NCBI GenBank assembly: GCA_023229465.1
Contig: JALNZE010000018.1
Location: 1 to 63,209, forward strand
Reading direction: 5' to 3'
Source of the DNA: Chitinophagaceae bacterium
Lineage (GTDB): Bacteria; Bacteroidota; Bacteroidia; Chitinophagales; Chitinophagaceae
DNA: 63,209 nucleotides
Of the stretch, positions 1 to 10,002 are shown in pieces. Made by a program: the position numbers and the translations under genes. The stretch's first letter is position 1. Each line of letters starts with the position of its first letter. Below the pieces are notes generated by a model. It did not search any database. It saw nothing but the letters and a program-made list of their open reading frames with translations, and was not told the origin of the DNA.

Positions 1-3
1 CCT

Positions 4-127
4 GAACCTGTTGAAAAACGAAAACAGTAAAAAAAGAAGTATTAAAAACAAACGGTTACTCTGTGGCTGGGATGAAGACTTCTTGGCTAATCTGCTCTTG
101 TGCCAAATTTAGATGCGTTTGCCCTGG
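4..127 (+). repeat. Left copy of a 124-bp inverted repeat found at both window ends
   Basis: This segment is an exact reverse complement of the last 124 bases (63086-63209). Beyond base 127 the two copies diverge, but both still carry an ATCCC(T/C)TT-like string, an oligo-T stretch and a TTTAGCAT string. That looks like two members of a longer, partly diverged dispersed repeat. No convincing coding frame crosses it. A graph assembly would plausibly stop at such a repeat. Confidence 0.9.
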
Positions 128-273
128 TCAATCATCCCTTTTTGGCTGAAAAATCAGTATTTTAGCATACATTAATCCAATCTGCGCACGATGCCGGTTT
201 TCGTTGGGTAGTTTTTAAATGTTTTTCCTTTTATTTGTACGAAGCCAAAAATGCTTGCATAAGAAATTGAACA

Positions 274-1053
274 ATGAACTACGAGATCAAACAACAGGAT
301 AAGTTTAAGTATTTAGAAGCAGGCGAAGGTGAGCCATTGTTATTACTGCATGGTTTGTTTGGGGCAATGAGCAACTTCCAGGACCTGATAGAATATTTTA
401 AAACAAGTTATAAGGTAGTGGTGCCTATTCTGCCATTATTTGAACTGGATATTTTTCATACTTCCGTTGGCGGATTAGAAAAACATGTACAGCATTTTAT
501 AGAGACACTTGGGTATGATAAAATTCATCTCTTAGGCAATTCATTAGGCGGCCATGTGGCGCTGGTGCATGTGCTCAAACACCCCGAAAAAATAAAATCA
601 CTCATACTCACCGGTAGCAGCGGGTTGTTTGAAAATGGTATGGGCGACAGTTATCCGAAGCGTGGAGACTATGAGTGGATCAAAAAGAAAACACAACTAA
701 CTTTTTTTGATCCCGCTACCGCATCCAAAGAACTGATCGACGAGGTTTTTGAGATCACGAATAGCCGGATAAAAGTGATTAAAATTATAGCGCTCGCAAA
801 AAGCGCGATCCGAAATAACCTGGGCGAAGAACTTAACCAGATTAAAGTACCTACCTGCCTGATATGGGGGAACAATGATATCATCACACCTCCATTTGTT
901 GGACGGGAATTTAACCGGCTGATACCAAACAGCGAATTGCATTTTATTGATAAATGCGGTCATGCGCCTATGATGGAAGTACCTGACGAATTTAACAGGG
1001 TATTGGAAGATTTTTTACAAAGACAAAAACAGACTGCCGAAATTCCGGCTTAG
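274..1053 (+). CDS. Alpha/beta-fold hydrolase
   Basis: A 259-residue single-domain hydrolase. The oxyanion region LLLLHGLFG lies near residues 22-30. The nucleophile elbow GNSLGGH (serine near residue 90) is followed by a late aspartate in WGNNDIITPP and the catalytic histidine in CGHAPMMEVP. These complete the usual Ser-Asp-His triad. There is no signal peptide, so it is probably cytoplasmic. The substrate cannot be read from the sequence. The gene heads a run of co-directional genes and is followed 31 bases later by the CBS protein. Confidence 0.9.
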   Translation: MNYEIKQQDKFKYLEAGEGEPLLLLHGLFGAMSNFQDLIEYFKTSYKVVVPILPLFELDIFHTSVGGLEKHVQHFIETLGYDKIHLLGNSLGGHVALVHVLKHPEKIKSLILTGSSGLFENGMGDSYPKRGDYEWIKKKTQLTFFDPATASKELIDEVFEITNSRIKVIKIIALAKSAIRNNLGEELNQIKVPTCLIWGNNDIITPPFVGREFNRLIPNSELHFIDKCGHAPMMEVPDEFNRVLEDFLQRQKQTAEIPA

Positions 1054-1084
1054 TTTTTGACAATATAGAGCAGAAAAAGTAATT

Positions 1085-1744
1085 ATGCTGGCATCGCAAT
1101 TAATCCATACCGGTTTTCCCGCGGTCAATTTGTTTGATAAGGCATCTCTTGCACTCAGACTGATGGATGAGTATGACGTTTTGCATCTCCCTGTTTTAAG
1201 CGAAGAAAAATACGCGGGCATCATCAGTAAAGAGGACCTGATGGATATAGATGAAAACGGCTTACTCGCCACCGCGGAAAGCGCTCTTCAAAAAGTAGCT
1301 GTAAAAGGCGAAGAACATTTTTTAACCGCCTTAAAACTGATGGCCCGGAATGACCTGTCGCTACTGCCCGTTGTAAATGAGCAGGCAGAATTATCGGGCG
1401 TTATTCCTGCCAGGGACCTGCTGCGGGCCATGTCTGTATTTGTAGGTAATGAGGAACGCGGTGGCATCATTGTACTGGAAGCGGATAAACGCAATTTTTC
1501 ATTTGGAGAAATCAGCCGGCTGGTAGAAACCAACGATGCCTGGATTACACAGGTTAATACACATACTGAAAGCGATACCGGTTTACTGGTGATAACACTT
1601 AAAGTAAATAAAATAGAAATATCCGATATCATTGCTACATTTCAGCGGTATGAATACAATGTTCGATTCTATTTTGGTCAGGAAGAATATGCCAACGAAC
1701 TTAAAGAAAACTATCATCACCTGATCTCCTACCTGAATATGTAA
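1085..1744 (+). CDS. CBS-domain protein
   Basis: A 219-residue protein. The first ~125 residues form a tandem CBS pair, with the repeated pattern of a short helix, LPVL or LLPVV, then G(I/V)I. The remaining ~90 residues resemble the small regulatory (ACT-like) tail seen in AcuB-type proteins (FSFGEISRLVETNDAWITQV). CBS pairs usually bind adenine nucleotides. Its position between a hydrolase and the BamA-like/nadK cluster suggests co-transcription but does not define a function. Confidence 0.85.
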   Translation: MLASQLIHTGFPAVNLFDKASLALRLMDEYDVLHLPVLSEEKYAGIISKEDLMDIDENGLLATAESALQKVAVKGEEHFLTALKLMARNDLSLLPVVNEQAELSGVIPARDLLRAMSVFVGNEERGGIIVLEADKRNFSFGEISRLVETNDAWITQVNTHTESDTGLLVITLKVNKIEISDIIATFQRYEYNVRFYFGQEEYANELKENYHHLISYLNM

Positions 1745-1773
1745 AAAGGTATTTATTAATCGAAATATTGTAG

Positions 1774-3213
1774 ATGAGGTTATTGCGTGCTATTGTTTTT
1801 TTTCTTATCATACTCCCTGCTGCTTCCCTCCGGGCACAGGATACCCGTATGAACGCGGATAGCGCGCAGCCGGTGATGGCTGGTAGTATTTTAAAAATAA
1901 ATCTCCCCCTGATTATTGGTGATATTTTCTTATCGGGCAATACAAAAACAAAAAACTTTATTGTATCGCGTGAAATGCCTTTCAGTAAAGGAGATCGTAT
2001 AATGGAAGGCGACCTGGAAAAAAAACTAATGCTGGCGCGCCAGCAACTGATCAATACGGCGCTGTTTGTGGATGTTACCGTATCTGTGGCCTCACAAAAA
2101 GGGAATGTTATTTTTATTAACGTAGAAATGAAAGAGCGCTGGTACCTGTTTCCTTTACCCTATTTCCGGTTGATAGACAGAAATTTTAATCAATGGTGGG
2201 TAGATCAGAAGAGGAGCCTCAACAGGGTTAACTATGGCATCAAATTCATACAGAATAATGTGAGTGGCCGAAATGATAATATAGATGTATGGCTTATCAC
2301 AGGCTATACCCAACAGGTAACCCTCCGCTATCATCTTCCCTTCTTTGATAAGAAACTAAAAAGCGGATTCAATATCGGAATCATTTATGCCACCCAAAAA
2401 GAGCTGAATTATGGAACAGGCCATAACAAACAATTATTCTTTAAACAGGAAGACATCGTTAAGAAAGCCCTGCGTTTTGATATTACCTATTCTTTCCGGC
2501 CGGGTGTACAACAAAGACATTTTTTCAGGGTATCTTATAATAATGAACAGGTGGCAGATACCGTACTAAAGATCAACCCGCAATATTATCCGGATAACAG
2601 GAGCCAGGTTACATACATCGACTTCGGTTACCAGTTCAAATATTATAGTGTAGATTATATCTCCTACCCGTCTAAAGGATTTTTATTTGAAGGGAACCTG
2701 TATAAACGCGGACTGGATAAGACATCAAATCTCTGGCGGGCCAGTGTAAGAGCCGTGTATTCCATTCCGTTAACGGCCACTTCTTTTCTGCATCTTGAAG
2801 GACTTGCTATGGTAAAATCGCCCTTCAATAATTATTTTTTTAACCAACGATTATTCGGGTATAATTATTTTCAGATGCGTGGCCTTGAATATAATGTGGT
2901 AGATGGTGTACTGGGCGGATCACTCAAAACAACGCTGCATAAACAAATAGCCTCTTTTGTAATTAAGAACCCTTTCCCCAGCAAAACGCACGATAAAATA
3001 CCCTTCCGGATTTTCCTGAAAGCCTATGGCGATCTCGGGTATGGCTATACACAAACACCCAACATTACCAATACCCTTAACAATACCCTGCTCCGCACCT
3101 GGGGATTTGGGATGGATATCATTTCTATTTATGATTTTGTGTTTAAAATTGAATACAGCTTTAACCAACTGGGCAGGGATGGCTTATATTTACAGTCGAG
3201 AAACGATTTTTAG
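1774..3213 (+). CDS. BamA/TamA-family outer-membrane protein (short form)
   Basis: A 479-residue exported protein with a signal peptide ending near residue 21 (SLRAQ). One POTRA-like module follows (residues ~45-115, GDIFLSGNTKTKNFIVSREM), then a C-terminal barrel of the surface-antigen (D15) type that ends in phenylalanine (RNDF). It is about half the length of the true BamA at 6037-8778 and has one POTRA rather than about five, so it is a paralogue. It may insert or secrete a particular partner. The upstream CBS gene ends 30 bases before the start. Confidence 0.85.
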   Translation: MRLLRAIVFFLIILPAASLRAQDTRMNADSAQPVMAGSILKINLPLIIGDIFLSGNTKTKNFIVSREMPFSKGDRIMEGDLEKKLMLARQQLINTALFVDVTVSVASQKGNVIFINVEMKERWYLFPLPYFRLIDRNFNQWWVDQKRSLNRVNYGIKFIQNNVSGRNDNIDVWLITGYTQQVTLRYHLPFFDKKLKSGFNIGIIYATQKELNYGTGHNKQLFFKQEDIVKKALRFDITYSFRPGVQQRHFFRVSYNNEQVADTVLKINPQYYPDNRSQVTYIDFGYQFKYYSVDYISYPSKGFLFEGNLYKRGLDKTSNLWRASVRAVYSIPLTATSFLHLEGLAMVKSPFNNYFFNQRLFGYNYFQMRGLEYNVVDGVLGGSLKTTLHKQIASFVIKNPFPSKTHDKIPFRIFLKAYGDLGYGYTQTPNITNTLNNTLLRTWGFGMDIISIYDFVFKIEYSFNQLGRDGLYLQSRNDF

Positions 3214-3237
3214 GAGGTAGTAAACCAATCAACCAAA

Positions 3238-4116
3238 ATGAAAGTAGCCATTTACAGTCGCGGCTTAGATTTTGAACAGGAAAACCCCCTGCTGGTATTG
3301 CTGGAAGAATTATCCCGTCATGAAACGTCCATTTATATATTTCACCAGTTGCTGGACCAGTTTACCCTGCCTAAGCATTTGTATGACAGAATGATCCCTT
3401 TTAAATCATCCGACGACCTGAATGAGGATATTAACTTTTTGATAAGTATAGGGGGAGATGGCACTATGCTGGATACGGTTACGCTGGTTAAAGACAAACA
3501 AATACCCATTGTAGGCATCAATTTTGGACGGTTGGGTTTTCTGGCAAGTATCAGTAAGGATGAATTGGGTAGTGCGGTTGATTCATTAATCAATGGTACG
3601 TATGTAATTGATAAAAGAACCCTTATTCACCTGGATTCCAATGAACCGCTTTTTGGCGATGCGCCTTTTGCGCTGAATGAATTTGCTATTCACAAAAGAG
3701 ATATGTCGCCCATGGTTAAAATCCATACTTATCTGAATGGTGAATTTTTAAATACCTATTGGGCCGATGGGCTCATTGTATCTACGCCTACCGGCTCTAC
3801 AGGGTATAATATGAGTTGTAACGGACCTATCGTTTTTCCAGAATCTTCCAGTTTTGTTATCACACCGGTAGCGCCCCATAACCTCACGGTACGCCCTATT
3901 GTTGTACCGGATAGTACCGTTATTTCATTTGAAGTGGAAAGCCGTGCCGAACAGTTTATCTGTGCCATGGATGCCAGAAGAGAAATTGTAAATAAAAGCA
4001 TACAACTGGCTGTGAGATGCGAAAAATTCAGGGTCAGTCTCATCAGACTTAACGAAAATAGCTTCTTATCAACCCTCCGTACAAAGCTCACTTGGGGACT
4101 CGATAAAAGAAATTAA
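3238..4116 (+). CDS. nadK: NAD kinase
   Basis: A 292-residue cytosolic enzyme that phosphorylates NAD to NADP using ATP. The GGDGTMLD diacylglycerol-kinase-fold motif is near residue 78. It is followed by GINFGRLGFLA, the NE-containing segment FALNEFAIHK, and the NAD-binding loop TPTGSTGYNMSCNGP. Length and motif order are normal for the family. It starts 24 bases after the preceding barrel gene, so co-transcription is likely. Confidence 0.97.
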   Translation: MKVAIYSRGLDFEQENPLLVLLEELSRHETSIYIFHQLLDQFTLPKHLYDRMIPFKSSDDLNEDINFLISIGGDGTMLDTVTLVKDKQIPIVGINFGRLGFLASISKDELGSAVDSLINGTYVIDKRTLIHLDSNEPLFGDAPFALNEFAIHKRDMSPMVKIHTYLNGEFLNTYWADGLIVSTPTGSTGYNMSCNGPIVFPESSSFVITPVAPHNLTVRPIVVPDSTVISFEVESRAEQFICAMDARREIVNKSIQLAVRCEKFRVSLIRLNENSFLSTLRTKLTWGLDKRN

Positions 4117-4173
4117 CTTTATGGTATTGAAATTTGGTGGTATTTTACAATTCATAGCAGATATACCAGAATC

Positions 4174-5028
4174 ATGTTGAAAAAAATCATTCCAATATTC
4201 CTATTAGTAATTGGCCTGCAACATGCACGGGCACAATTGCTGGAACCTTTTGTACACCAGGGTGAAGTGGGCGTATCCATTGGGTTGGCACATTATTTTG
4301 GTGACCTTAATCCTAATTCAGCCATTAACCGGCCTAAAGCGGCTGCCGGTATCTTTTTTAGAAAACAGATCAGCAATTATGTAGGGATACGGGTATCCGG
4401 AGACTATGCCGTGGTTGGTTATTCAGATATTTACAGTAATAATGCTGTACAAAACATACGCAACCTTAGTTTCAACAGCAATATTTGGGAACTGAGTATT
4501 GCCGGAGATTTTAACTTTTTTGAATTTCATCCCGGTTTTGAAGGCTATGAATTTACGCCTTATATAGGGCTGGGTATCGGTGTCTTTTCTTTTGATCCGT
4601 ATGCCTATCTCAACGGAGAGAAACAGTATCTGCGCCAATTAGGTACAGAAGGGCAGGGTAGTGCATTGTATCCTACTCTCCTGCCCTATAATCCCATTGC
4701 CCTCAGCATCCCCTTTACCGTAGGGGCAAAATATGCTTTGAACGGGCGTACAAATGTTTTTGCCGAACTCAGTTACCGCTTTACCAATACAGATTATTTA
4801 GATGATGTGAGCGGACTATACGCGCCGGATGCCTTCCCTCCACTACCAGATGGCTCACCCTCACCTGGTTTTCTGCTTCAGGACAGGAGCTATGAAACGG
4901 GCAGTTCTATAGGTACTAAGGGCAAACAGCGGGGTAATAGTCTTCAAAAAGACGCTTTTGCCACAGTAAAAATCGGTGTGTCTTTTAACCTGCAGTCTTA
5001 CCGCTGTCCGGTTCCCGCTTCTAACTGA
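4174..5028 (+). CDS. DUF6089-type (PorG-like) outer-membrane barrel protein
   Basis: A 284-residue exported protein with a signal peptide ending at ARAQ near residue 21. It continues as an eight-strand-like barrel with GEVGVSIGLAHYFGDLNP, a signature start of DUF6089 proteins, and paired aromatic strands. Relatives sit next to uppS and bamA across Bacteroidota. The PorG member is linked to type IX secretion, but that role is only inferred here from family resemblance and position. Confidence 0.85.
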   Translation: MLKKIIPIFLLVIGLQHARAQLLEPFVHQGEVGVSIGLAHYFGDLNPNSAINRPKAAAGIFFRKQISNYVGIRVSGDYAVVGYSDIYSNNAVQNIRNLSFNSNIWELSIAGDFNFFEFHPGFEGYEFTPYIGLGIGVFSFDPYAYLNGEKQYLRQLGTEGQGSALYPTLLPYNPIALSIPFTVGAKYALNGRTNVFAELSYRFTNTDYLDDVSGLYAPDAFPPLPDGSPSPGFLLQDRSYETGSSIGTKGKQRGNSLQKDAFATVKIGVSFNLQSYRCPVPASN

Positions 5029-5092
5029 TCATCCTTTTTAATGGCAACAGGCCGATTTTAGCATATTTTATCATGTCATGCCTTGATTTTGT

Positions 5093-5100
5093 TACATTTG
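5093..5100 (+). promoter_or_regulatory. Bacteroidota -7 box (TAnnTTTG) upstream of uppS
   Basis: TACATTTG matches the Bacteroidota -7 consensus TAnnTTTG and lies 23 bases before the uppS ATG. No perfect TTTG sits about 20 bases upstream (TTTA near 5067 is the nearest), so this is a modest prediction for a promoter serving uppS and possibly bamA and the skp genes. Confidence 0.45.
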
Positions 5101-5122
5101 CACCCTAAATGAAGGTAAGACC

Positions 5123-5887
5123 ATGCAGGAAGGCCTCTTAGACCGGATTGATAAGGATCAATTGCCACAGCATATAGCCATCATCATGGATGGTAATGGG
5201 CGTTGGGCCGAAGAAAAGGGCCAGGACCGTTTATATGGGCATTTCCATGGGGTAGAAAGTGTTAGGGATATTGTGGAAGGAAGTGCAGAACTGGGGATCC
5301 GTTACCTGACTTTGTATGCGTTCAGTACCGAAAACTGGGACAGGCCGCAGCCGGAAGTGGATGGGTTAATGTCTTTATTGGTGGAGACCATCCATAAAGA
5401 AGTGCCTATCCTCAATAAGAATAATATCCGGTTACATGTGATAGGCGATCTGAAAATGTTACCTGAGTTTGCCCATGAAGAGTTGAAAGAGGCCTTAGCA
5501 AAGACTGCTCACAACACAGGCCTTAATCTTATTATGGCATTGAGTTATAGCAGCCGGTGGGAACTGGTAAATGCGGTAAAAAATATCGGACTGGATGTAC
5601 AAGCCGGCAAAATAGATCCAGCGGCGATTACCCAGGATACCTTACAGCAATACCTGTCTACCAGCCAGTTTCCCGATCCGGAACTGATGATACGTACCAG
5701 CGGCGAATACCGGATCAGTAATTTTCTTTTATATCAACTGGCCTATGCCGAATTATATTTTACCAATACCCGTTGGCCCGATTTTCGCAAACATAACCTC
5801 TATGAAGCTATTATTGACTTCCAGGGAAGAGAGCGCAGATTTGGTAAAACAGGTAATCAAATACAGGAGGAAACCCAATTGGCATAG
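5123..5887 (+). CDS. uppS: Isoprenyl (undecaprenyl) diphosphate synthase
   Basis: A 254-residue cis-prenyltransferase that extends farnesyl diphosphate with isopentenyl diphosphate to build the undecaprenyl lipid carrier for peptidoglycan and other envelope polymers. The catalytic loop IAIIMDGNGRWA is near residues 18-29, with the central YAFSTENW and C-terminal RTSGEYRISNFLLYQ motifs. Most homologues have RTGGE or RTSGE at the last motif, so this is a normal variant. It lies upstream of bamA, as in many Bacteroidota. Confidence 0.97.
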   Translation: MQEGLLDRIDKDQLPQHIAIIMDGNGRWAEEKGQDRLYGHFHGVESVRDIVEGSAELGIRYLTLYAFSTENWDRPQPEVDGLMSLLVETIHKEVPILNKNNIRLHVIGDLKMLPEFAHEELKEALAKTAHNTGLNLIMALSYSSRWELVNAVKNIGLDVQAGKIDPAAITQDTLQQYLSTSQFPDPELMIRTSGEYRISNFLLYQLAYAELYFTNTRWPDFRKHNLYEAIIDFQGRERRFGKTGNQIQEETQLA

Positions 5888-6036
5888 TATAAATAAACCC
5901 TTGCTTTAAGAGAAGCTGGTGATTTAACAAACACTTTTCATTATTCCAGTTAATTTGCCCCGCCTAAAAACCCGAACCATAGCTGAAAGAAACACAATGT
6001 TTTCTCTCGGCCAGCAATACCACAAACCGAAACCGG

Positions 6037-8778
6037 ATGCAGAAATTGTACAAATTTTTAGTGTTGACTTTAGTAACATCGCTCGTGAGTTTCTCGGCCC
6101 TGTCACAACAAACAACAGAATCAGATACTACCATTACTTCTATTGATGCGGACCTGATTAATATTTTCAATCAGAAAACGGCTAAGAAATATAAAATTTC
6201 CGCGGTTAAAGTTGTCGGGAATCTTTTCTTCGACGAAAACCTCCTTATCTCTATTGCCAATATCAATGTAGGTGATGAAGTAGCCATACCCGGCGGCGAT
6301 AATTTTTCAAAAGCGATAACCAAACTCTGGGGTCAGAATTACTTTTCCAACGTAGAAATTTTTATTACCAAACTGGAAGGGAGAAATATTGACATAGAAA
6401 TCGCTGTTACAGAAAGACCCCGCCTGTCTAAATTCTTTTTTAAAGGCGTACGAAAAGGGGAGAGTGAAGAACTTTCCGGTAAAACCGGTTTGGTACCTAA
6501 TCGCGTGATCACAGAAAACATGAAGATTTCCGCTATTGAAGCCATAAAGAAATTTTATGCGGAAAAAGGATTTCTGGATACCAGAGTGAAGATCGTTGAA
6601 AGAAAAGATACCACTTTCGCCAATACACTGGCCCTGGATTTTATAGTTGATAAAGGCCCCAAAGTAAAGATTAATAATATCAATTTTGGCGGCAATACCA
6701 TTGATGGCAATAAACTCAAAAAACAGTTTAAGGATACAAAAGAGCAATCCAGGTTAACCCTGTACCCTACTTTTGATAAAGGACAATTGTTTCCTCCTAA
6801 AAGATATCTTTTTCAACAGTATATGCGTGAAACCGGGTTTCTTAGTTTCACCAAAACCAGGAAAGTGCTCGATCCTTATGTTCGTATCAAACTAAATTCA
6901 GCAAAATTCGACGAGAAAAAATACACAGACGATAAAGAAAATATTCTTGATTATTATAATACCCTGGGTTATCGTGACGCGGTGATTGACAAGGATACCG
7001 TATACCATACACAGAGAGGCAGCCTTAATATCGACCTGAAAATAAATGAAGGACACAGATACTATTTCGGAAATATAACCTGGAGAGGAAATACCAAATA
7101 TTCAGATTCTGTTTTAACCCGCATACTCGGTATCCGCAAGGGCGATATTTATAACCTGGGCACACTCAATAAAAAATTAGGTAAGTCTGGAGCCCCCGAT
7201 GGTGGCGATGTAAGTGGTCTTTACCAGGATGATGGCTACCTGTTTTTTAGAACCGATCCTATAGAAACCGCTGTTTATAATGATACCATCGATTTTGAGA
7301 TTCGAATTATGGAAGGTCCGCAGGCTACTATTAAAAATATTCGTATCAGCGGAAATGACCGTACCAAAGAGTATGTGATCAGGAGAGAACTGAGAACCAT
7401 TCCAGGCGAAAAATTCAGCCGTACCGATCTGATCCGTTCTCAACGTGAGATCGCGCAACTGAATTATTTTAACCAGGAAAAAATAAAAATTGATCCCGTT
7501 CCCAATCCGGATGACGGTACCGTAGATATTAATTACGGGGTGGAAGAAAAATCAAGCGATCAACTGGAACTGAGTGCCGGCTGGGGCGGCTATATTGGCT
7601 TAACAGGTACCCTTGGTGTATCTTTTAATAATTTCTCTATCCGGAATATTTTCACAAAAAAAGCCTGGGATCCTTTACCAATGGGGGATGGACAAAAACT
7701 TAGCCTGCGTGTACAGAGCAATGGTAAGGCTTTCCGCTCTTATAACTTCTCTTTTACAGAGCCATGGCTGGGTGGCAAAAAAAGAAACGCCTTAACCGTA
7801 AGCGTATATAATACCAAGTACGGTCAAACCTACGATCCGCTTACCGGGCAGTACGACCCCAGTGTGGCGGATTCCAGGTATATATCTACAACCGGTGCCA
7901 CACTGAGCCTTGCCAAGCAATTAAAATGGCCCGATGACTATTTCTCTTTATCCATGGGGTTAAATTATACAAGGTATAAGCTGAAAAATTACCTGATTGA
8001 TCCAACCAATCTGCCCGGTTTTGATAACGGCGTGGTAAATAATATCAACTTCAGGATAGCTTTACAAAGATCTTCTGTAGACGCGCCTTTGTTTCCGAGG
8101 TCAGGCTCTACCTTCCTGATGAGTTTGCAGGTAACACCCCCCTATTCATTATTCGACAAAGGCATAGCCAATGCCGCCAACCCGTATAATTTTATTGAAT
8201 ACCATAAATGGCGATTTAATGGCGAATGGTATGTGCCATTGGGTAAACCACATGGAGAAGATGGAAGCAAACAGTTGGTATTGAAAGCCGCCGCGAAGTT
8301 TGGTTTCCTGGGAAGATTTAATACTGATCTGAAGATATCTCCCTTTGAACGTTTTCAGGTGGGTGACGCGGGGCTGAGTAACCAGTTTGCTTTATTGGGA
8401 TACGATATCATTGCCCACAGAGGCTATCCTGTTTACGATAACTCAAATCCAAAGATCAATCCCGATAGACAAAATGCCAGTCAGTATTTTACCATCTTTA
8501 ATAAGTATACCCTTGAAATGCGTTACCCGCTTAGCTTAAACCCCAGCAGTACCATTTATGCACTGGGCTTTTTTGAAGCAGCCAATGGCTGGTATAGCTT
8601 TAAAGACTATAATCCATTTAAATTAAGACGGTCGGTAGGATTGGGGATGCGTTTCTTTTTACCTATGTTTGGACTGCTCGGATTTGATTATGGCATAGGA
8701 TTGGATAGGTTTACACCAAACGGAGCCATGAAAGATGCCGCGAGGTTTACCTTTATGCTGGGCTTTGAACCGGAATAA
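6037..8778 (+). CDS. bamA: BamA outer-membrane protein assembly factor
   Basis: A 913-residue core subunit of the machine that folds beta-barrels into the outer membrane. A signal peptide (LVSFSALSQQ) precedes about five POTRA modules (residues ~45-480), visible as repeated VVGNLFF, NFGGN, WRGNTKYSD and RISGNDRTKEYVIRREL openings. A large C-terminal barrel follows and ends FMLGFEPE, two residues past the usual terminal aromatic region. Two skp-like chaperone genes follow at 24 and 31 bases, the usual Bacteroidota arrangement. Confidence 0.96.
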   Translation: MQKLYKFLVLTLVTSLVSFSALSQQTTESDTTITSIDADLINIFNQKTAKKYKISAVKVVGNLFFDENLLISIANINVGDEVAIPGGDNFSKAITKLWGQNYFSNVEIFITKLEGRNIDIEIAVTERPRLSKFFFKGVRKGESEELSGKTGLVPNRVITENMKISAIEAIKKFYAEKGFLDTRVKIVERKDTTFANTLALDFIVDKGPKVKINNINFGGNTIDGNKLKKQFKDTKEQSRLTLYPTFDKGQLFPPKRYLFQQYMRETGFLSFTKTRKVLDPYVRIKLNSAKFDEKKYTDDKENILDYYNTLGYRDAVIDKDTVYHTQRGSLNIDLKINEGHRYYFGNITWRGNTKYSDSVLTRILGIRKGDIYNLGTLNKKLGKSGAPDGGDVSGLYQDDGYLFFRTDPIETAVYNDTIDFEIRIMEGPQATIKNIRISGNDRTKEYVIRRELRTIPGEKFSRTDLIRSQREIAQLNYFNQEKIKIDPVPNPDDGTVDINYGVEEKSSDQLELSAGWGGYIGLTGTLGVSFNNFSIRNIFTKKAWDPLPMGDGQKLSLRVQSNGKAFRSYNFSFTEPWLGGKKRNALTVSVYNTKYGQTYDPLTGQYDPSVADSRYISTTGATLSLAKQLKWPDDYFSLSMGLNYTRYKLKNYLIDPTNLPGFDNGVVNNINFRIALQRSSVDAPLFPRSGSTFLMSLQVTPPYSLFDKGIANAANPYNFIEYHKWRFNGEWYVPLGKPHGEDGSKQLVLKAAAKFGFLGRFNTDLKISPFERFQVGDAGLSNQFALLGYDIIAHRGYPVYDNSNPKINPDRQNASQYFTIFNKYTLEMRYPLSLNPSSTIYALGFFEAANGWYSFKDYNPFKLRRSVGLGMRFFLPMFGLLGFDYGIGLDRFTPNGAMKDAARFTFMLGFEPE

Positions 8779-8802
8779 CCCAACTGATACTAAAAAAACT
8801 GT

Positions 8803-9321
8803 ATGAAAAAAACGTTATTATTTTCCATTCTTTTCTTCGGATTAGCGATGGCAACCAATGCGCAGGCACGATATGCCATTATTGATACCAGGTATATCCT
8901 GAATAAAATACCGGAATACAGGGAGGCTGATAAAAAGCTGGCTTTGATTGGGGAACAGTGGCAAAAAGAAATTGACGATAAACAGGCATCAATAGATAAG
9001 ATGTATAAGAACTATGAGGCTGAACAGTTTATGCTTACCGATGAGTTAAAGAAGAAAAGGGAAGATGAGTTGTTTGTAAGGGAAAAAGAGATACGGGAGC
9101 TGCAAAAAAGGCGCTTTGGCTACGAAGGCGACCTCTTTAAAGAAAGACAGAAAATGGTAAAACCCATACAGGATAAAGTATTTAACGCGGTACAAAAAAT
9201 AGCCATAGCCAAAGCTTATGATTTTGTACTCGATAAAAGTGAAGGAATTACCATTATATTTGCCGACCCCAAACTGGATAAAAGCGAAGAAGTTTTGAAA
9301 GAACTGGGTATTAAAAATTAG
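8803..9321 (+). CDS. OmpH/Skp-family periplasmic chaperone (first copy)
   Basis: A 172-residue exported protein with a signal peptide ending near residue 22 (ATNAQA). It has the family opening RYAIIDTRYILNKIPEY, then a long charged helical-hairpin region (residues ~45-125) typical of the tentacles of Skp. Skp trimers hold unfolded outer-membrane proteins on their way to BamA, whose gene lies 24 bases upstream. It is clearly a separate paralogue of the next gene. Confidence 0.93.
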   Translation: MKKTLLFSILFFGLAMATNAQARYAIIDTRYILNKIPEYREADKKLALIGEQWQKEIDDKQASIDKMYKNYEAEQFMLTDELKKKREDELFVREKEIRELQKRRFGYEGDLFKERQKMVKPIQDKVFNAVQKIAIAKAYDFVLDKSEGITIIFADPKLDKSEEVLKELGIKN

Positions 9322-9352
9322 TATAAACCAAACCAATTATAAATTCACTACA

Positions 9353-9937
9353 ATGAAGAAATTACTATTTGTGTGCGTAGCTTTTGCAGCAAGCTTTTTG
9401 TTTTCGAACAACACCAATGCGCAGCAGAAGATGGGCTACTTTGATGAGCAACTGACCCTGTCTTTGTTTCCCGGTATCCAAAAAATAGATACCCTGCTTA
9501 ACAGTTTTCAGAACGATTCATTAAGGGTTGAATATGAATACAGGGTAGGCGATTTTACCCGTCGCGACAGCATTTTTAAGAAAGATTCCGCAACTATGCC
9601 GGTAAAAGCCAGAGAATTGGCAACCAGGGAATTGAACCAGTTGAAATACAACCTGATTAACTGGCAAACCTATGCACAGCAGATGATTGAGGCTAAAACA
9701 GAACAACTGCTAATGCCTTACAAACAGAGAATGTTTGAAGCGTTGAAACTGGTAATTGCCGAACAGAAATATACCTATGTATTAACCGCGCAGGCATTAT
9801 CTCCTTATGCGCAACCTCCGTTACTGGATAATCTTTCTATCAGGGTAGCCATGAAATTGAAATTGCCTTTGACCAAAGAAATAGAAGATGCATGGAAAGT
9901 GGCTACAGGCAGCGCGGCTCCTGCAAACAAGAAGTAA
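9353..9937 (+). CDS. OmpH/Skp-family periplasmic chaperone (second copy)
   Basis: A 194-residue exported protein with a signal peptide ending near NTNAQQ. The opening KMGYFDEQLTLSLFPGIQKID matches Skp family N-termini, followed by a helical charged middle. It differs from the first copy in having an extended proline- and alanine-rich end. It is probably the last gene of the operon, because a hairpin terminator follows it. Confidence 0.88.
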   Translation: MKKLLFVCVAFAASFLFSNNTNAQQKMGYFDEQLTLSLFPGIQKIDTLLNSFQNDSLRVEYEYRVGDFTRRDSIFKKDSATMPVKARELATRELNQLKYNLINWQTYAQQMIEAKTEQLLMPYKQRMFEALKLVIAEQKYTYVLTAQALSPYAQPPLLDNLSIRVAMKLKLPLTKEIEDAWKVATGSAAPANKK

Positions 9938-9977
9938 TCTTTTAGCAAAAGAAGTTCTCTATAATAATACTTACTTT

Positions 9978-10002
9978 GAACCCCGTCCTTGCGATGGGGT
10001 TC
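9978..10002 (+). terminator. Hairpin terminator after the bamA-skp-skp operon
   Basis: GAACCCCGTC and GATGGGGTTC form a 10-bp stem with one mismatch around a 5-base loop, followed by a T-rich stretch. It lies between the second skp gene and murI. It overlaps the TTG start that a longest-ORF reading would give murI, which favours the internal ATG as the true murI start. Confidence 0.65.
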
